From: Myxococcaceae bacterium
Lineage (GTDB): Bacteria; Myxococcota_A; Polyangia; Polyangiales; Ga0077539
Assembly (NCBI GenBank): GCA_004297725.1
Contig: SCUS01000154.1
Location: 30,006 to 94,005 of the forward strand
Length of the DNA stretch: 64,000 nt
Direction: 5' to 3'
Part shown: piece by piece, positions 44,148-53,505 of the stretch
How positions within the stretch are numbered: position 1 is the first letter of the stretch
Layout of the letters: each line of letters opens with the position of its first letter
Position numbers and translations under genes: made by a program
Notes under the pieces: model-generated
The model's input: only the letters and a program-made list of their open reading frames with translations
Told to the model about the DNA's origin: nothing
Database searches by the model: none

Positions 44148-44654
44148 TCAGCCGGAGAGCTCGTCCTCGGCAGAACTCTCCTCCCGGGTCGGCGCGGCCT
44201 CCGGGGCGCTGGTGCGGACGCAGACCACCGGCACCGACGCGGCCCGTACGATCTTCTCCGCGACGCTGCCCAGCAGCAGGTGAGAGAGCCCCGTGCGGCC
44301 GTGCGTCCCGACCACCAGCGCGTCGGCCCCCACCTGCCTCGCGAGCGTGACGATCTGCGCCGTCACCTCGCCGGTGACCGCGAAGGTCGCCACCGCGAGG
44401 CCGTCCCTCCTCAGCGGCGCGGCGATGTCCTCCAGCCGCTGGCGCGCGCCTCGGGTGGTGTACTCGTCGACGCGCAGGGGCTCCGGGGCGTCTGCGGGGC
44501 TGATGAGCGCGCTCGGCGGGAGGTTGGCCGGGAGGCTGGAGACGTGCGCCAGCACCAGCGAGGCGCCGTGCACCCTCGCGAGCTCTACCGCGGTGCGCAG
44601 GGCGCGCTCGGCGCAGGGCGAGAAATCGTGGGGTACGAGCAGCTTCTTCCACAT
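44148..44654 (-). CDS. Universal stress protein (UspA family)
   Basis: A 168-aa single-domain Usp. The ATP-binding motif G-x2-G-x9-GS is present as GTHGRTGLSHLLLGS, and the start LLVPHDFSPCAERAL is typical. The last ~15 residues are acidic and disordered. GGGAG precedes the ATG. It is upstream of the sulfur operon on the same strand and may be part of it, or be separate with its own promoter shared with the divergent kinase gene. Confidence 0.92.
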   Translation of the reverse strand: MWKKLLVPHDFSPCAERALRTAVELARVHGASLVLAHVSSLPANLPPSALISPADAPEPLRVDEYTTRGARQRLEDIAAPLRRDGLAVATFAVTGEVTAQIVTLARQVGADALVVGTHGRTGLSHLLLGSVAEKIVRAASVPVVCVRTSAPEAAPTREESSAEDELSG

Positions 44655-44713
44655 GGTCGGAGTCTCCCGGTCGGTGATTCGCCAGGCCAGCGCCCGCGGC
44701 GGGGTCGTCGCGC

Positions 44714-44719
44714 TAGGCT
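44714..44719 (+). promoter_or_regulatory. -10-like box of the histidine kinase gene
   Basis: TAGGCT ends 10 nt before the ATG at 44730, and the bases between have no Shine-Dalgarno. Confidence 0.4.
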
Positions 44720-44729
44720 GCGGCCCGCC

Positions 44730-46889
44730 ATGAGTCTAAGCCTCTGGACCCCGCTCTTCTCTGCCCTCATCGCGTTCGCGATGGCGATCAAGGTGCTGCT
44801 GCGCTCGCGCAAGCGCCGCCCGCACTGGCTGTTCATCATGTTCGCGACCAACGTCGCGGTCTGGTACCTGGCGACCTTCCTCGAGGCGCGCAACGGGGGC
44901 GGGCTGCTCTCCCGCTTCGCGGGCCTGATGGCGGTGCTGCTCCCGCAGACCGGGGTGCGCTTCCTCCGGGGCTTCAGCCTCGACGCCCCCGACCAGCCCT
45001 CCTCCCTCGACCGCTGGGCCACCCGGCTGCTGGTGCCGATGCTGGCGCTGGTGGCCTCGCCCTGGTTCACCCAGAAGATCACCGGCGCCGTCATCCGCGC
45101 GGTGCTCCTGGCCTACGTGGTGGGGCTGCTCATCGCCGCGGTGAGCGCCCTCTCCTCCCGCGGCCGGGTCATCGCCTCGCAGCACGAGCGCCGCCGCGCC
45201 CGCTACCTCGTCGGCCTCGGGGTGCTCGCCACGCTGGTCACCACCGCCGACCTCGTGCCCTTCATGGTCAACCGGGTGGTGGCCGCCAACCTCCCGCCCA
45301 TCGGGTCGATCCTGGTGCTGGCGGTGCTCTACATGTTCTCCGAGGTCATCGAGCGGCGCCGGGTGATCGACCTCTACGAGCTCGCCGGGCGCTTCGTGGT
45401 GCTCACCGCGCTCGCGCTCGTCCTCGCGGGCATCTACTACCGCCTCGTCGACTGGCAGGTGCTCACCGACCGCGAGCACCGCCACGAGGGGCCCTACTTC
45501 CTCAACGCCATCGTGGCGTCGCTGGTGATCCTCATCCTCTTCGACCCGCTGCGAGACAAGATGGAGGCGCAGATCGCCCGCTTCTTCTTCGGCGAGCGCC
45601 ACGATTTCGAGACCTCCATCAACGAGCTCCGCCGCCGCCTCGCGCACGCCCTGGAGCCCGACGAGATGGGCAAGGTGCTGATGGACGGGCTCGGCCGGTC
45701 GCGCCGGGTGACCTCGGCCTCGCTCTACCTGCTCGACGCCGACCGCAAGGGCCTCGACCTCACGGCGCAGCTCGGGGACACCGCCGAGCGTCGCGTCGAC
45801 CTGGCCTCGCTGCGGGCGCTGGTCGACCACGCCCGCGCCCACGGCATCGCGGTGAAGGAGCAGCTCGAGCGCGACGCCGACGACCGCCGCGAGCTCGGCG
45901 AGACCCGCGAGGGGGAGTCCATCGCGGAGCTCGCCCACGCGATGGAGTCGCTCTCGGCCTCGGTGGTGCTGCCGCTCGAGGGCGAGGGCAACGACCTGCT
46001 GGGGCTGCTCACCCTGCGCGACGACCGGGTGCGCGACGCCTACGCGGGGGACGAGTTTCCCATCCTCAAGGGGCTCGCGGCGCAGGTGGCCATCGTGGTG
46101 GAGAACACCCGGCTCTACGCGCGCATCAAGGAGCGCGACCGGCTGGCGGCGCTGGGCGAGATGGCCGCCGGGCTCGCGCACGAGATCCGCAACCCCCTCG
46201 GGGCGATCAAGGGCGCCGCGCAGTGGATGGAGTCCACCATGCCCGCGGAGAGCGACCACCGGGAGTTCATCGGGATCATCGTCGACGAGGTGGGGCGCCT
46301 CGACCGGGTGGTGAGCTCCTTCCTCGACTACGCCCGGCCCTACCGGGGCAACCCCTCGCTGCTGGACGTGACCAACGTGGTGGAGCGCACGCTGCAACTG
46401 GTGCGCAACGACATCCCCGCGGAGCTGGTGCTCACCCACGAGCCCGGCGACGAGCTGCCCCCGGTGCGCATGGACCCGGAGCACCTGCGCCAGGTGCTCT
46501 TGAACCTCATCCGCAACGCGATGGAGGCGATGAAGGGCCGGGGGTCGATCGTGCTGCGCTCCCGCACGCGCGGCTCCTTCGTCGAGCTGCTGGTGCGCGA
46601 CAGCGGCCCCGGCATCGACGCCTCCATGCGGCGAAACCTCTTCATCCCCTTCTCGACCACCAAGACCCAGGGGACGGGCCTCGGGCTGGCGATCTCCCAG
46701 CGGCTGGTGCAGTCCGCGGGCGGCCGCATCGAGCTCCGCGCCTCCGGCGACGAGGGGACGACCTTCTGCATCTCGCTCCCCGCGGCGGTGTCCGGCGCCC
46801 CGGCGGCCCCGGGCGGGAGCATCCCGCCGCCTCCTCGCGTTGCGGCCGACGCGGAGGCCGTGAGAGTGTCGGCGCACCCCCTCGCATGA
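44730..46889 (+). CDS. Membrane histidine kinase with GAF domain
   Basis: A 719-aa sensor kinase. The first ~290 residues hold seven or eight membrane helices with few polar loops, as in membrane-embedded sensor modules. A GAF domain spans about 300-470. The dimerisation domain has the H-box MAAGLAHEIRNPLGAIKG. The ATPase domain shows N box VLLNLIRNAMEAM, G1 DSGPGID and G2 GTGLGLAISQRL. No receiver domain is attached and no response regulator is adjacent. It ends in an ATGA overlap with rsgA. Confidence 0.92.
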   Translation: MSLSLWTPLFSALIAFAMAIKVLLRSRKRRPHWLFIMFATNVAVWYLATFLEARNGGGLLSRFAGLMAVLLPQTGVRFLRGFSLDAPDQPSSLDRWATRLLVPMLALVASPWFTQKITGAVIRAVLLAYVVGLLIAAVSALSSRGRVIASQHERRRARYLVGLGVLATLVTTADLVPFMVNRVVAANLPPIGSILVLAVLYMFSEVIERRRVIDLYELAGRFVVLTALALVLAGIYYRLVDWQVLTDREHRHEGPYFLNAIVASLVILILFDPLRDKMEAQIARFFFGERHDFETSINELRRRLAHALEPDEMGKVLMDGLGRSRRVTSASLYLLDADRKGLDLTAQLGDTAERRVDLASLRALVDHARAHGIAVKEQLERDADDRRELGETREGESIAELAHAMESLSASVVLPLEGEGNDLLGLLTLRDDRVRDAYAGDEFPILKGLAAQVAIVVENTRLYARIKERDRLAALGEMAAGLAHEIRNPLGAIKGAAQWMESTMPAESDHREFIGIIVDEVGRLDRVVSSFLDYARPYRGNPSLLDVTNVVERTLQLVRNDIPAELVLTHEPGDELPPVRMDPEHLRQVLLNLIRNAMEAMKGRGSIVLRSRTRGSFVELLVRDSGPGIDASMRRNLFIPFSTTKTQGTGLGLAISQRLVQSAGGRIELRASGDEGTTFCISLPAAVSGAPAAPGGSIPPPPRVAADAEAVRVSAHPLA

Positions 46890-47923
46890 GCACCTCCCCC
46901 TCGACCACCGACCCGCTCGTCGGCCTGGGCTGGACGGCGGAGCTCGCGAGCTCCATCGGCCCCGACGAGTCCGACCTCCAGCCCGCCCGGGTGGCAGCCT
47001 CGCACGGCATCGCGGTCACCCTCTGGACCCGCGAGGGCGTGCGCAACGGCCCCCTGGCGGCGGCGCTCTCCGAGCCTCCCGCGGTGGGCGACTGGGTGCT
47101 GGCGCGAGCCCCCGATCTCGCGGGCGACTGGGCCGTGCAGCGGCTGCTCCCCCGGCGGACGCAGTTCGTCCGTCACGCCTCCGGGCAGGAGACCCGGGCC
47201 CAGGTGATCGCGGCCAACATCGACCGGGTGCTGGTGGCGACCGGGCTCGACGGGGACTTCAACCACCGCCGTCTGGAGCGCTACCTGCTGGCGCTGGCCA
47301 CGAGCGGCGCCGCCACCACGCTGGTGCTGACCAAGGCCGACCAGTGCTCCGACGTGGCCGGCTACCGTCGTCAGGCCGAGGCGCTGGCGCCCACGGTGGT
47401 GGTGAGCGCCCGCACCGGCGAGGGGGTCGACTCGCTGCGGGCGCTGATCCCCGCGGGGTCGACGGTGGCGCTGGTGGGCTCCTCGGGGGTGGGCAAGAGC
47501 ACCCTGGTCAACGCCCTGATGGGAGGGGAGCGGGCCTCCACCGGGGCGGTGCGATCCTTCGACAACAAGGGCCGTCACACCACGACGCACCGGGAGATGT
47601 TCGTGGTCCCCGGGGCCGGGGTGGTGGTCGACACCCCTGGGATGCGCGGCCTCGAACCCTGGGCGGACGATGGGACGCTCGCCGCGCTCGACGCGATGTT
47701 CCACGAGGTGAGCGAGGCGGCGCTGGGGTGTCGCTTCACCGACTGCGATCACATGACCTCGCCCGACTGCGCGGTGCGCGAAGGGGTCCGGGCGGGTACC
47801 CTCGCCCCCGAGCGGGTGCGCTCCTGGGTGACCCTGCGGGCCGAGCTCGACCAGCAGGCGGTGCTGCGGGCCGAGCGCGCCGCGAAGCTGGCGTTGAAGG
47901 CGAAGAAGGGGCGACGCGGATGA
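46886..47923 (+). CDS. rsgA: Small-subunit ribosome biogenesis GTPase RsgA
   Basis: A 345-aa circularly permuted GTPase that helps mature the 30S subunit. The OB-fold N-terminal part is followed by the permuted motif order: G4 TKAD, then G5-like VVSAR, G1 GSSGVGKST and G3 DTPGMRG. The C-terminal zinc site is CRFTDCDHMTSPDC. Length is normal. The start overlaps the histidine kinase stop (ATGA), and its own stop overlaps the next gene in the same way, an unusual setting for this housekeeping gene. Confidence 0.95.
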   Translation: MSTSPSTTDPLVGLGWTAELASSIGPDESDLQPARVAASHGIAVTLWTREGVRNGPLAAALSEPPAVGDWVLARAPDLAGDWAVQRLLPRRTQFVRHASGQETRAQVIAANIDRVLVATGLDGDFNHRRLERYLLALATSGAATTLVLTKADQCSDVAGYRRQAEALAPTVVVSARTGEGVDSLRALIPAGSTVALVGSSGVGKSTLVNALMGGERASTGAVRSFDNKGRHTTTHREMFVVPGAGVVVDTPGMRGLEPWADDGTLAALDAMFHEVSEAALGCRFTDCDHMTSPDCAVREGVRAGTLAPERVRSWVTLRAELDQQAVLRAERAAKLALKAKKGRRG

Positions 47924-48768
47924 AGACGGCGGCGGCGATGATCCTCGGGGCGGCGATGGCGGCGGGTGGCTGCGCTCGCACGACGGAGGCGCCGCGGCCG
48001 GCGGAGGCGCTCTCCTACCGGGCGGCGACCGAGGTGGTGATGGACGTGGCCGCCAACGGCGACGCGCTGGTGGGCCGGGAGCTGCCCGCGGAGCCGGAGT
48101 CGGACGCCGACCGGGTGCTGAGCCCGTCGTGGCTGACCAGGGCGGGGCGGCGGCCGTGGCGAGGCGGCGACGTGCTGGAGGCGCGGTGGATCCCCGGGAC
48201 GACGGCGGTGTTGACGATCACCACGGCGCACACGCTGACCCGCCGTGAGTCGCCCGACGCCCCGGCGGTGGAGCTCGACCGGGAGGTCTTCGGCCCATTG
48301 AGCCTGGACGCCCGGGGGACGGCGGTGGCGTACACCCGGGGCGATCCTCCGATGCTCTCGCTGGTGCGCCTCGACCTTCGCACCGGGGTGGCGACGGCGA
48401 TGGCGCCTGGCCTGGTGCCCGCGTGGTGCCCTGCGCTCTCTCCCGATGGGAGCGAGGTGGTGCTGGTGGCGAGCCCCGAGGGCCACCCCGCGCTCTTCCG
48501 GGTGAGGGCGGGAGAGGCCCCGCGGCCGTGGCTGCTCCCACCGGGAAGCCCCCTCCCGATGGGTCCCAACGCGCCGGTGGTCTTCGGCGATGCGCTGGTC
48601 TTCGAGGACGAGTCGGGCGTCCACTCGCTGGGCCTCGACGGAGCGCCTCGTCGCTCGATCCCCGGCGTGCGCCACCCGGTGCTGTCGGCCGACGGTCGGA
48701 GCGTGCTGGCCCACCGTGACGGCGCGCTGCTGCGATGGACGGCGGGCGACCTGGAGTCGGTGCGATGA
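47920..48768 (+). CDS. WD40/TolB-like beta-propeller lipoprotein
   Basis: A 282-aa lipoprotein (MKTAAAMILGAAMAAGGC). The mature part has repeated strand patterns with TolB-like motifs such as CPALSPDGSEVVLVAS and HPVLSADGRSVLAHRD, which suggests four to five propeller blades. No catalytic site is visible. It is coupled by ATGA overlaps to rsgA upstream and to the M23 gene downstream, so it may partner the M23 protein in the periplasm. Confidence 0.72.
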   Translation: MKTAAAMILGAAMAAGGCARTTEAPRPAEALSYRAATEVVMDVAANGDALVGRELPAEPESDADRVLSPSWLTRAGRRPWRGGDVLEARWIPGTTAVLTITTAHTLTRRESPDAPAVELDREVFGPLSLDARGTAVAYTRGDPPMLSLVRLDLRTGVATAMAPGLVPAWCPALSPDGSEVVLVASPEGHPALFRVRAGEAPRPWLLPPGSPLPMGPNAPVVFGDALVFEDESGVHSLGLDGAPRRSIPGVRHPVLSADGRSVLAHRDGALLRWTAGDLESVR

Positions 48769-50159
48769 GCCGCGGGGCGACGCGCGCCTGGGTGGTGGGC
48801 TGTTGCCTCGGGCTGCTGTCGGTCGGGGCATCGGCGCAGGTGCGCCACCGACGCCCGCTCGGGTCGGCGCCGTCGGTGCGCTACGGCTACGACAACAACG
48901 GCGGCTCCTCGGGCTGTCGCGACTACAACTGCGGCAGCCGCTGCTACGACGGCCACTCGGGCACGGACTTCCCGGTGCCGCTGGGCACCACGGTGCTGGC
49001 GAGCGCCGACGGCGTGGTGTCGGCGACCAACAACGGCTGCGCCAACTACGGCGGGCTGGGCAACAGCTGCGGCGGTCGCTGCGGCAACTACGTGCAGATC
49101 CGCCACTCGGACGGGGCGTACACGATCTTCTGCCACATGCAGCTCAACTCGCTGATGGTGTCGCGGGGGCAGCGGGTGCGCTGCGGTCAGGCGATCGGCC
49201 GCTCGGCGAGCTCGGGCAACTCCACCGGGCCGCACCTGCACTTCGGCTGGCGTCGCACGAGCGCCTCCATCGACTCGTACCGGGGCCGCTGCACCAGCTC
49301 GCCCGGCGCGTGGACCGACCAGGGCGCCTACGGGGCGAGCCCCGGGGCGACGTGCGCCTGCGTGGCGAGCGCGGAGACGTGCAACAACCGCGACGACGAC
49401 TGCGACGGCCGGGTGGACGACGGCCTCAGCCGTAGCTGCTACACGGGCCCCGCGGGGACGGCGGGCCGGGGTGTGTGTCGCAACGGCACGCAGACCTGCG
49501 GCGCGGGCGCGTGGCGCTCGTGCTCGGGCCAGGTGCTGCCGAGCGCGGAGGGCTGCAACAACCGCGACGACGACTGCGACGGCCGGGTGGACGACGGCCT
49601 CAGCCGCAGCTGCTACACGGGCCCGGCGGGCACCTCCGGCCGGGGCATCTGCCGCGGGGGGACGCAGACCTGCGCCGCGGGCGCGTGGGGAGGCTGCTCG
49701 GGTCAGGTGGTGCCGAGGGCGGAGAGCTGCAACCGGCTCGACGACGACTGCGACGGCATGGTCGACGAGGGCGCCTGCGGGACGGACGCCGGGACGCGCC
49801 CCGACGCGGTCGCGGTCACCGATGTCGGCAATGATGTCGGCAATGATGTCGGCAGTGATGTCGGCAATGATGTCGGCGTGGACGACGCGGGCGGGGGCGA
49901 CGACGCGGGGATCGACGACGTCGGGATCGACGACGCCGGGGTCGAGGAGGACGCGGGCGAGGACGACGTGGTGGAGTTCGAGGACGTGGGCAACGACGAG
50001 CCCGATCCGAGCGAGCTCGACCCCGTGGGGCCCACCGCGACGGAGGAGGGCGGCTGCGGCTGCGGGGTGGTGGGGAGCGAGCCCGCTGCACGCGGACCGT
50101 GGGGGCTCCTGCTGGGCGCGGCGCTCCTGGCCGCGGCGAGGCGTCGACGGCGGGGCTGA
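48765..50159 (+). CDS. Exported M23 protein with MopE-like repeats and MYXO-CTERM tail
   Basis: A 464-aa protein. A signal peptide ends at ASA-Q (24). The M23 domain (about 40-190) has GHSGTDFPVP, FCHMQ and HLHFGW, so zinc ligands are intact; many Cys suggest disulfides. Three MopE-like units follow with CNNRDDDCDGRVDDG-type acidic motifs (PF11617-like, likely Ca-binding). Then come Asp-Val-Gly-Asn repeats and an acidic region, and a MYXO-CTERM end: GCGCG, a hydrophobic stretch and RRRRRG. It resembles the M23 protein at 17366 in overall plan. ATGA overlap with the lipoprotein gene. Confidence 0.88.
   Translation: MSRGATRAWVVGCCLGLLSVGASAQVRHRRPLGSAPSVRYGYDNNGGSSGCRDYNCGSRCYDGHSGTDFPVPLGTTVLASADGVVSATNNGCANYGGLGNSCGGRCGNYVQIRHSDGAYTIFCHMQLNSLMVSRGQRVRCGQAIGRSASSGNSTGPHLHFGWRRTSASIDSYRGRCTSSPGAWTDQGAYGASPGATCACVASAETCNNRDDDCDGRVDDGLSRSCYTGPAGTAGRGVCRNGTQTCGAGAWRSCSGQVLPSAEGCNNRDDDCDGRVDDGLSRSCYTGPAGTSGRGICRGGTQTCAAGAWGGCSGQVVPRAESCNRLDDDCDGMVDEGACGTDAGTRPDAVAVTDVGNDVGNDVGSDVGNDVGVDDAGGGDDAGIDDVGIDDAGVEEDAGEDDVVEFEDVGNDEPDPSELDPVGPTATEEGGCGCGVVGSEPAARGPWGLLLGAALLAAARRRRRG
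49821..49880 (+). repeat. 12-nt tandem repeat encoding Asp-Val-Gly-Asn
   Basis: GATGTCGGCAAT recurs five times in a row with few changes. The same unit appears in weaker form at about 18290-18330 in the other M23 gene. Confidence 0.85.
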
Positions 50160-50179
50160 GGGCTGAGGGTCCGGCCGCT

Positions 50180-51070
50180 CTACCGGCAGAGCCAGATCCC
50201 CGCGACGAGCAGGCCCGAGAGAAACAGCCGCTGAAGGAGGTCCTTCCCTCCCTCGGGCTTCGGGAAGACCTGCGGGAGCACGAAGGCGAGGACGTACCCG
50301 TAGCCGATGGAGAAGAAGGGCTGGACCCCTCCCAGCGCCGAGACGATCGCCACCGGCCCGAGGGAGATCCCCAGGAAGAAGAGGGCCTTGCCCAGGAAGC
50401 TCAGTCCCTCGTTCGCGAAGACCAGCAGGATCACCCGGCGCCCCGACTCGCGGATGCTGGTGCGAAAGGCCTGACGGACGCTTCGGGAGCTGGCGATGGC
50501 GACCCCACCGAGGGCCACGCCGAAGCCCTCATAGGCGAGGATGGGCAGGAAGGTCCTTGTGGCGAAGGCCTGCTTGACGAGCACCGCCGCCGCCGCCCAG
50601 CAGAGGTTGGCCATCATCATCGGCCAGAAGGCCTTGCCGAGCCGGAGCTTGCCGTCGACGGACTTGAGCGAGAGGGCGATCGCCGCGCCCATGATCAGGA
50701 AGAACCCGACCCAGCGCGACGCGCTCAGGCGCTCATGCAGGAAGACCACCGAGAGCACCAGGGTGAACAGCGCGCTCACCTGTATCATCGCGGCGACGAA
50801 GGCCGCGTCCCCTACGGCGATGGCGCGGAAATAGAAGACGTAGGCCATCATCAGGATGAAGCCCGAGAGCGTGATGACGAGTCCGGAGAGCCCGAGGTTG
50901 GGGAGCCCGGCGGCAAGAAAGGCCACGACGCTCAGCACGAACACGACGATCGCCGTGTAGAGCGGCATCGCCTCCGGGCCCTTCACCTGCTTGTTGACGA
51001 TGTGCGCGTCGAGGTGGTTGACCGCCGCGAACACCGCCGGGCTCGCGACCCCGTACAGGATCCAGCTCAT
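50180..51070 (-). CDS. EamA/DMT-superfamily transporter
   Basis: A 296-aa protein with ten predicted helices in two similar halves, the drug/metabolite transporter plan. The first half has VFYFRAIAVGDAAFVAAMIQVSALFTLVLS, the second LFFLGISLGPVAIVSALGG, both typical EamA half motifs. The substrate is unknown. It is coupled by a 4-nt ATGA overlap to the NTPase gene upstream, a pairing I have not seen described. Confidence 0.85.
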   Translation of the reverse strand: MSWILYGVASPAVFAAVNHLDAHIVNKQVKGPEAMPLYTAIVVFVLSVVAFLAAGLPNLGLSGLVITLSGFILMMAYVFYFRAIAVGDAAFVAAMIQVSALFTLVLSVVFLHERLSASRWVGFFLIMGAAIALSLKSVDGKLRLGKAFWPMMMANLCWAAAAVLVKQAFATRTFLPILAYEGFGVALGGVAIASSRSVRQAFRTSIRESGRRVILLVFANEGLSFLGKALFFLGISLGPVAIVSALGGVQPFFSIGYGYVLAFVLPQVFPKPEGGKDLLQRLFLSGLLVAGIWLCR

Positions 51071-53280
51071 CGGGAGCACATCTCCCGCACGTCGGCGATG
51101 CGGCGAAACACCTCCGCGAAGCCGTCGCGGGCGATGAGGGCCTTCAGCTCGATACGGTTGTTGTGCCTCACCAGGTGGCACTCGTTCGCCCGGTCCCGGA
51201 TGAACCTCAGCCGCTCCGCGCGCTCCATCGCAGGGCCGAACCACGCGATGGCGTCGAAGAACTTCGCCAGCAGGATCTCGTAGTCGTTCCAGCCGAGGGA
51301 CTCCAGCACGGCGCTGATGCCCGAGGAGGCGCCGATGTCGAGGAGCTGCTGCCGGGTCAGCGCCCGGTTCTTGGCGTCCGAGGGGATGGCGTTGATCAGC
51401 GCGTGCAGCGCCTCGTCCGCGCTGTGGCCCGCGCCGGCCCCGCCGCGCTCGGCCTCCGCCTGCGGGGCGGTGACCGAGAGGTCCGCCGAGAGCCTCCGTC
51501 GCAGGGCGTCCTCCACCGAGTCGACCAGCTCCTTCAGCAGCCTGAACTGCTCCTCGAACTCGCTCGGGAGGGGGCGCCGGATGGCCTCGAGGATCACCGG
51601 CGTGGCGACCGCGGGCCGGTCGTCGTCGAACTCGATGAGGCCATATCGCTCCAGGTGATGGGCGAAGGTCTCGCGGTTCTCGACGCCACCCCAGAGGTCG
51701 ACATAGGCCTGCGGTCCCCCGGTCGCGAGGTCCCTGAGGAGCTTCACCTCCTCCGGGGCGACGGTCGTGAGGTGACCGAGGGTCCACTCGATCTGCGACA
51801 GGAAGGAGCGCTTGGACTTCTTGAACGCGCCGACCACCCGGTGCGGCGTGACCTCGACGCTCGATCCCCGCGCGAGGCTCTCCTTGTGGAGCTGCGTGCC
51901 GAGCTTCCTCAGCAGGTGGGGATAACCGCCCACCAGGGAGTAGGCCGCGTCGGCCGCCTCGCGGGTGAACGCGAGGCCCATCCGGCGCCCGATGTCCGTC
52001 AGCAGCACGGCCGCCTCGTCCGGGGCCATCGGCCCCAGAAACACCGCGTGGGTCTCGAAGAGGGGATTGGGCTGATGGAGCCAGGTGCCGTGCTCCACCC
52101 CGGCGGGGTTGACCCCGCCGACCACGAAGGTGAGGCGGTCGGGGTGGTCGAGCGAACACCGCACGCTGTGGATGGTGTTCCAGAGCGTGAAGAAGTCCTC
52201 GCGCCAGTAGCCGCAGTGGGCACCCGCTGGATAGAGATGGTCGAACTCATCGAGGAAGCAGACGAGCCTGAAGGAGGGCCTCTCGCTCTCCCTGGCCAGC
52301 GCCTCGGCGGCCTTGAGCAACCCCCGGACGTCCTTCTCGAAGGCCGAGGCGAGCTTCCTCGCGTCGGTGACGTTGCCCTTGATGGCCGCCGGGAAGGCCT
52401 CCGCCTTCGGCCTGATCTTCGAGTCGCACTTCAGCGCGAAGCGGATGAGCTTCTGCTGCCAGGCGGCCAGCATGTCCGAGGCGGCGAGCCACCACCGACC
52501 GGCCCCGAGGCGGGCGGTGTTGCCGAGCAGGAAGGAGGTCGCGGTGACCGAGGTGTCGTCGCGCTCCAGGAGATCCTCGACGTGGCTCAGCAGCGAGCTC
52601 TTCCCGATTCGCCGGAGGCCGAAGACGCCGACCGGGCTCCCCGCGAGGATGTGGGTGAGCACCTCGTGGACGACGGACTCGCGCCCGAAGAACTCCGACG
52701 GATACCGGACGGGACCCGGCTCCGCGAAGAGGTCGCGGCGGCGGTTCGACGATCCGAGGAGCTTGTAGAGATGGTCCTCCGCGGAGACGGCGCGGTGGCG
52801 GGCGCCCGGCGCGACGACCACGACGCTGGTGCGGCTGCGCGCCGACCACGCGGCGCAGGCGGCGGCCGCGAGGGCGGTGCCCGAGACGACGAAGCGCACC
52901 TTCGGATCGACATGGAAGCCCGCATCCTGGGGAGGTGCCTGGAGCAGGGTCTTCTCGTTGAAATCCCTGGGGAGCCCGTGCCCGACGACGTAGCACTCCT
53001 GCCGTAGTCCGAAGTCCTCTCCCAGGGCCTCCGAGGGCTTCAGCACGGCCGCCCAGAGCCGCGGCCCCAGCGGGCGAAACCACGAGACCTCGAAGCCCGC
53101 CGAGAGCATCTCGAGCGCGGCGCTCGCGTCGGTCCGAATCGACGGCTCGGCGCCCTCGAAGGCCTCCCGGGCGTCGCCGCGAAACCGGATCCCCGGAGCC
53201 TCCTGCACCGCGGCGGGAGTCCTCCTCGGACGCGTCGCGCCTGGCGCTCCAGCGCGGAAGACCCCGCGATCCATGCTCAT
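51067..53280 (-). CDS. STAND-like P-loop NTPase with possible HEPN tail
   Basis: A 737-aa protein. The N-terminal ~195 residues are an unrecognised alpha/beta domain. The NTPase (about 195-490) starts with FFGRESVVHEV, has Walker A FGLRRIGKSS (221-229) and Walker B LVCFLDEFD (339-347), and a GG-Y-P-H-L-L block of archaeal-ATPase/STAND type. A winged-helix-like part follows. The C-terminal ~115 residues are helical and end with RANECH (697-702), fitting the R-x4-H core of HEPN RNases, but other HEPN features are weak. STAND NTPases with effector tails are common in anti-phage defence. ATG at 53280 with GGAG upstream. Defence or regulation are both open. Confidence 0.65.
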   Translation of the reverse strand: MSMDRGVFRAGAPGATRPRRTPAAVQEAPGIRFRGDAREAFEGAEPSIRTDASAALEMLSAGFEVSWFRPLGPRLWAAVLKPSEALGEDFGLRQECYVVGHGLPRDFNEKTLLQAPPQDAGFHVDPKVRFVVSGTALAAAACAAWSARSRTSVVVVAPGARHRAVSAEDHLYKLLGSSNRRRDLFAEPGPVRYPSEFFGRESVVHEVLTHILAGSPVGVFGLRRIGKSSLLSHVEDLLERDDTSVTATSFLLGNTARLGAGRWWLAASDMLAAWQQKLIRFALKCDSKIRPKAEAFPAAIKGNVTDARKLASAFEKDVRGLLKAAEALARESERPSFRLVCFLDEFDHLYPAGAHCGYWREDFFTLWNTIHSVRCSLDHPDRLTFVVGGVNPAGVEHGTWLHQPNPLFETHAVFLGPMAPDEAAVLLTDIGRRMGLAFTREAADAAYSLVGGYPHLLRKLGTQLHKESLARGSSVEVTPHRVVGAFKKSKRSFLSQIEWTLGHLTTVAPEEVKLLRDLATGGPQAYVDLWGGVENRETFAHHLERYGLIEFDDDRPAVATPVILEAIRRPLPSEFEEQFRLLKELVDSVEDALRRRLSADLSVTAPQAEAERGGAGAGHSADEALHALINAIPSDAKNRALTRQQLLDIGASSGISAVLESLGWNDYEILLAKFFDAIAWFGPAMERAERLRFIRDRANECHLVRHNNRIELKALIARDGFAEVFRRIADVREMCSR

Positions 53281-53493
53281 CGACTCCACGGCTCGGACCC
53301 GACGCTCCCTTGCGGGGCGCAAGCGCTCTTCATTGCTGACATGACATGTCTCCCAGGGCGTCCGTCCCTAGTGGCCCGCGCTTCGCCCTCGAAGGACTCT
53401 CTACTCGACCGGTGTCCAGCTCGTCGATGGCAGAGCGGTGGCAACGCGCCCCTCGGCCCCCTCGTCGGGCTGGTGCGCGTGGAATGGACCGCA

Positions 53494-53499
53494 TAGGGT
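53494..53499 (+). promoter_or_regulatory. -10-like box of the MBL gene
   Basis: TAGGGT ends 6 nt before the GTG start at 53506, too close for a ribosome binding site. Confidence 0.4.
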
Positions 53500-53505
53500 G
53501 CGCCG

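Noticed and set aside
53281..53505. A small gene between the NTPase and MBL genes
   Set aside because: Short frames here have no ribosome binding site, no recognisable sequence and sit in the divergent promoter region.
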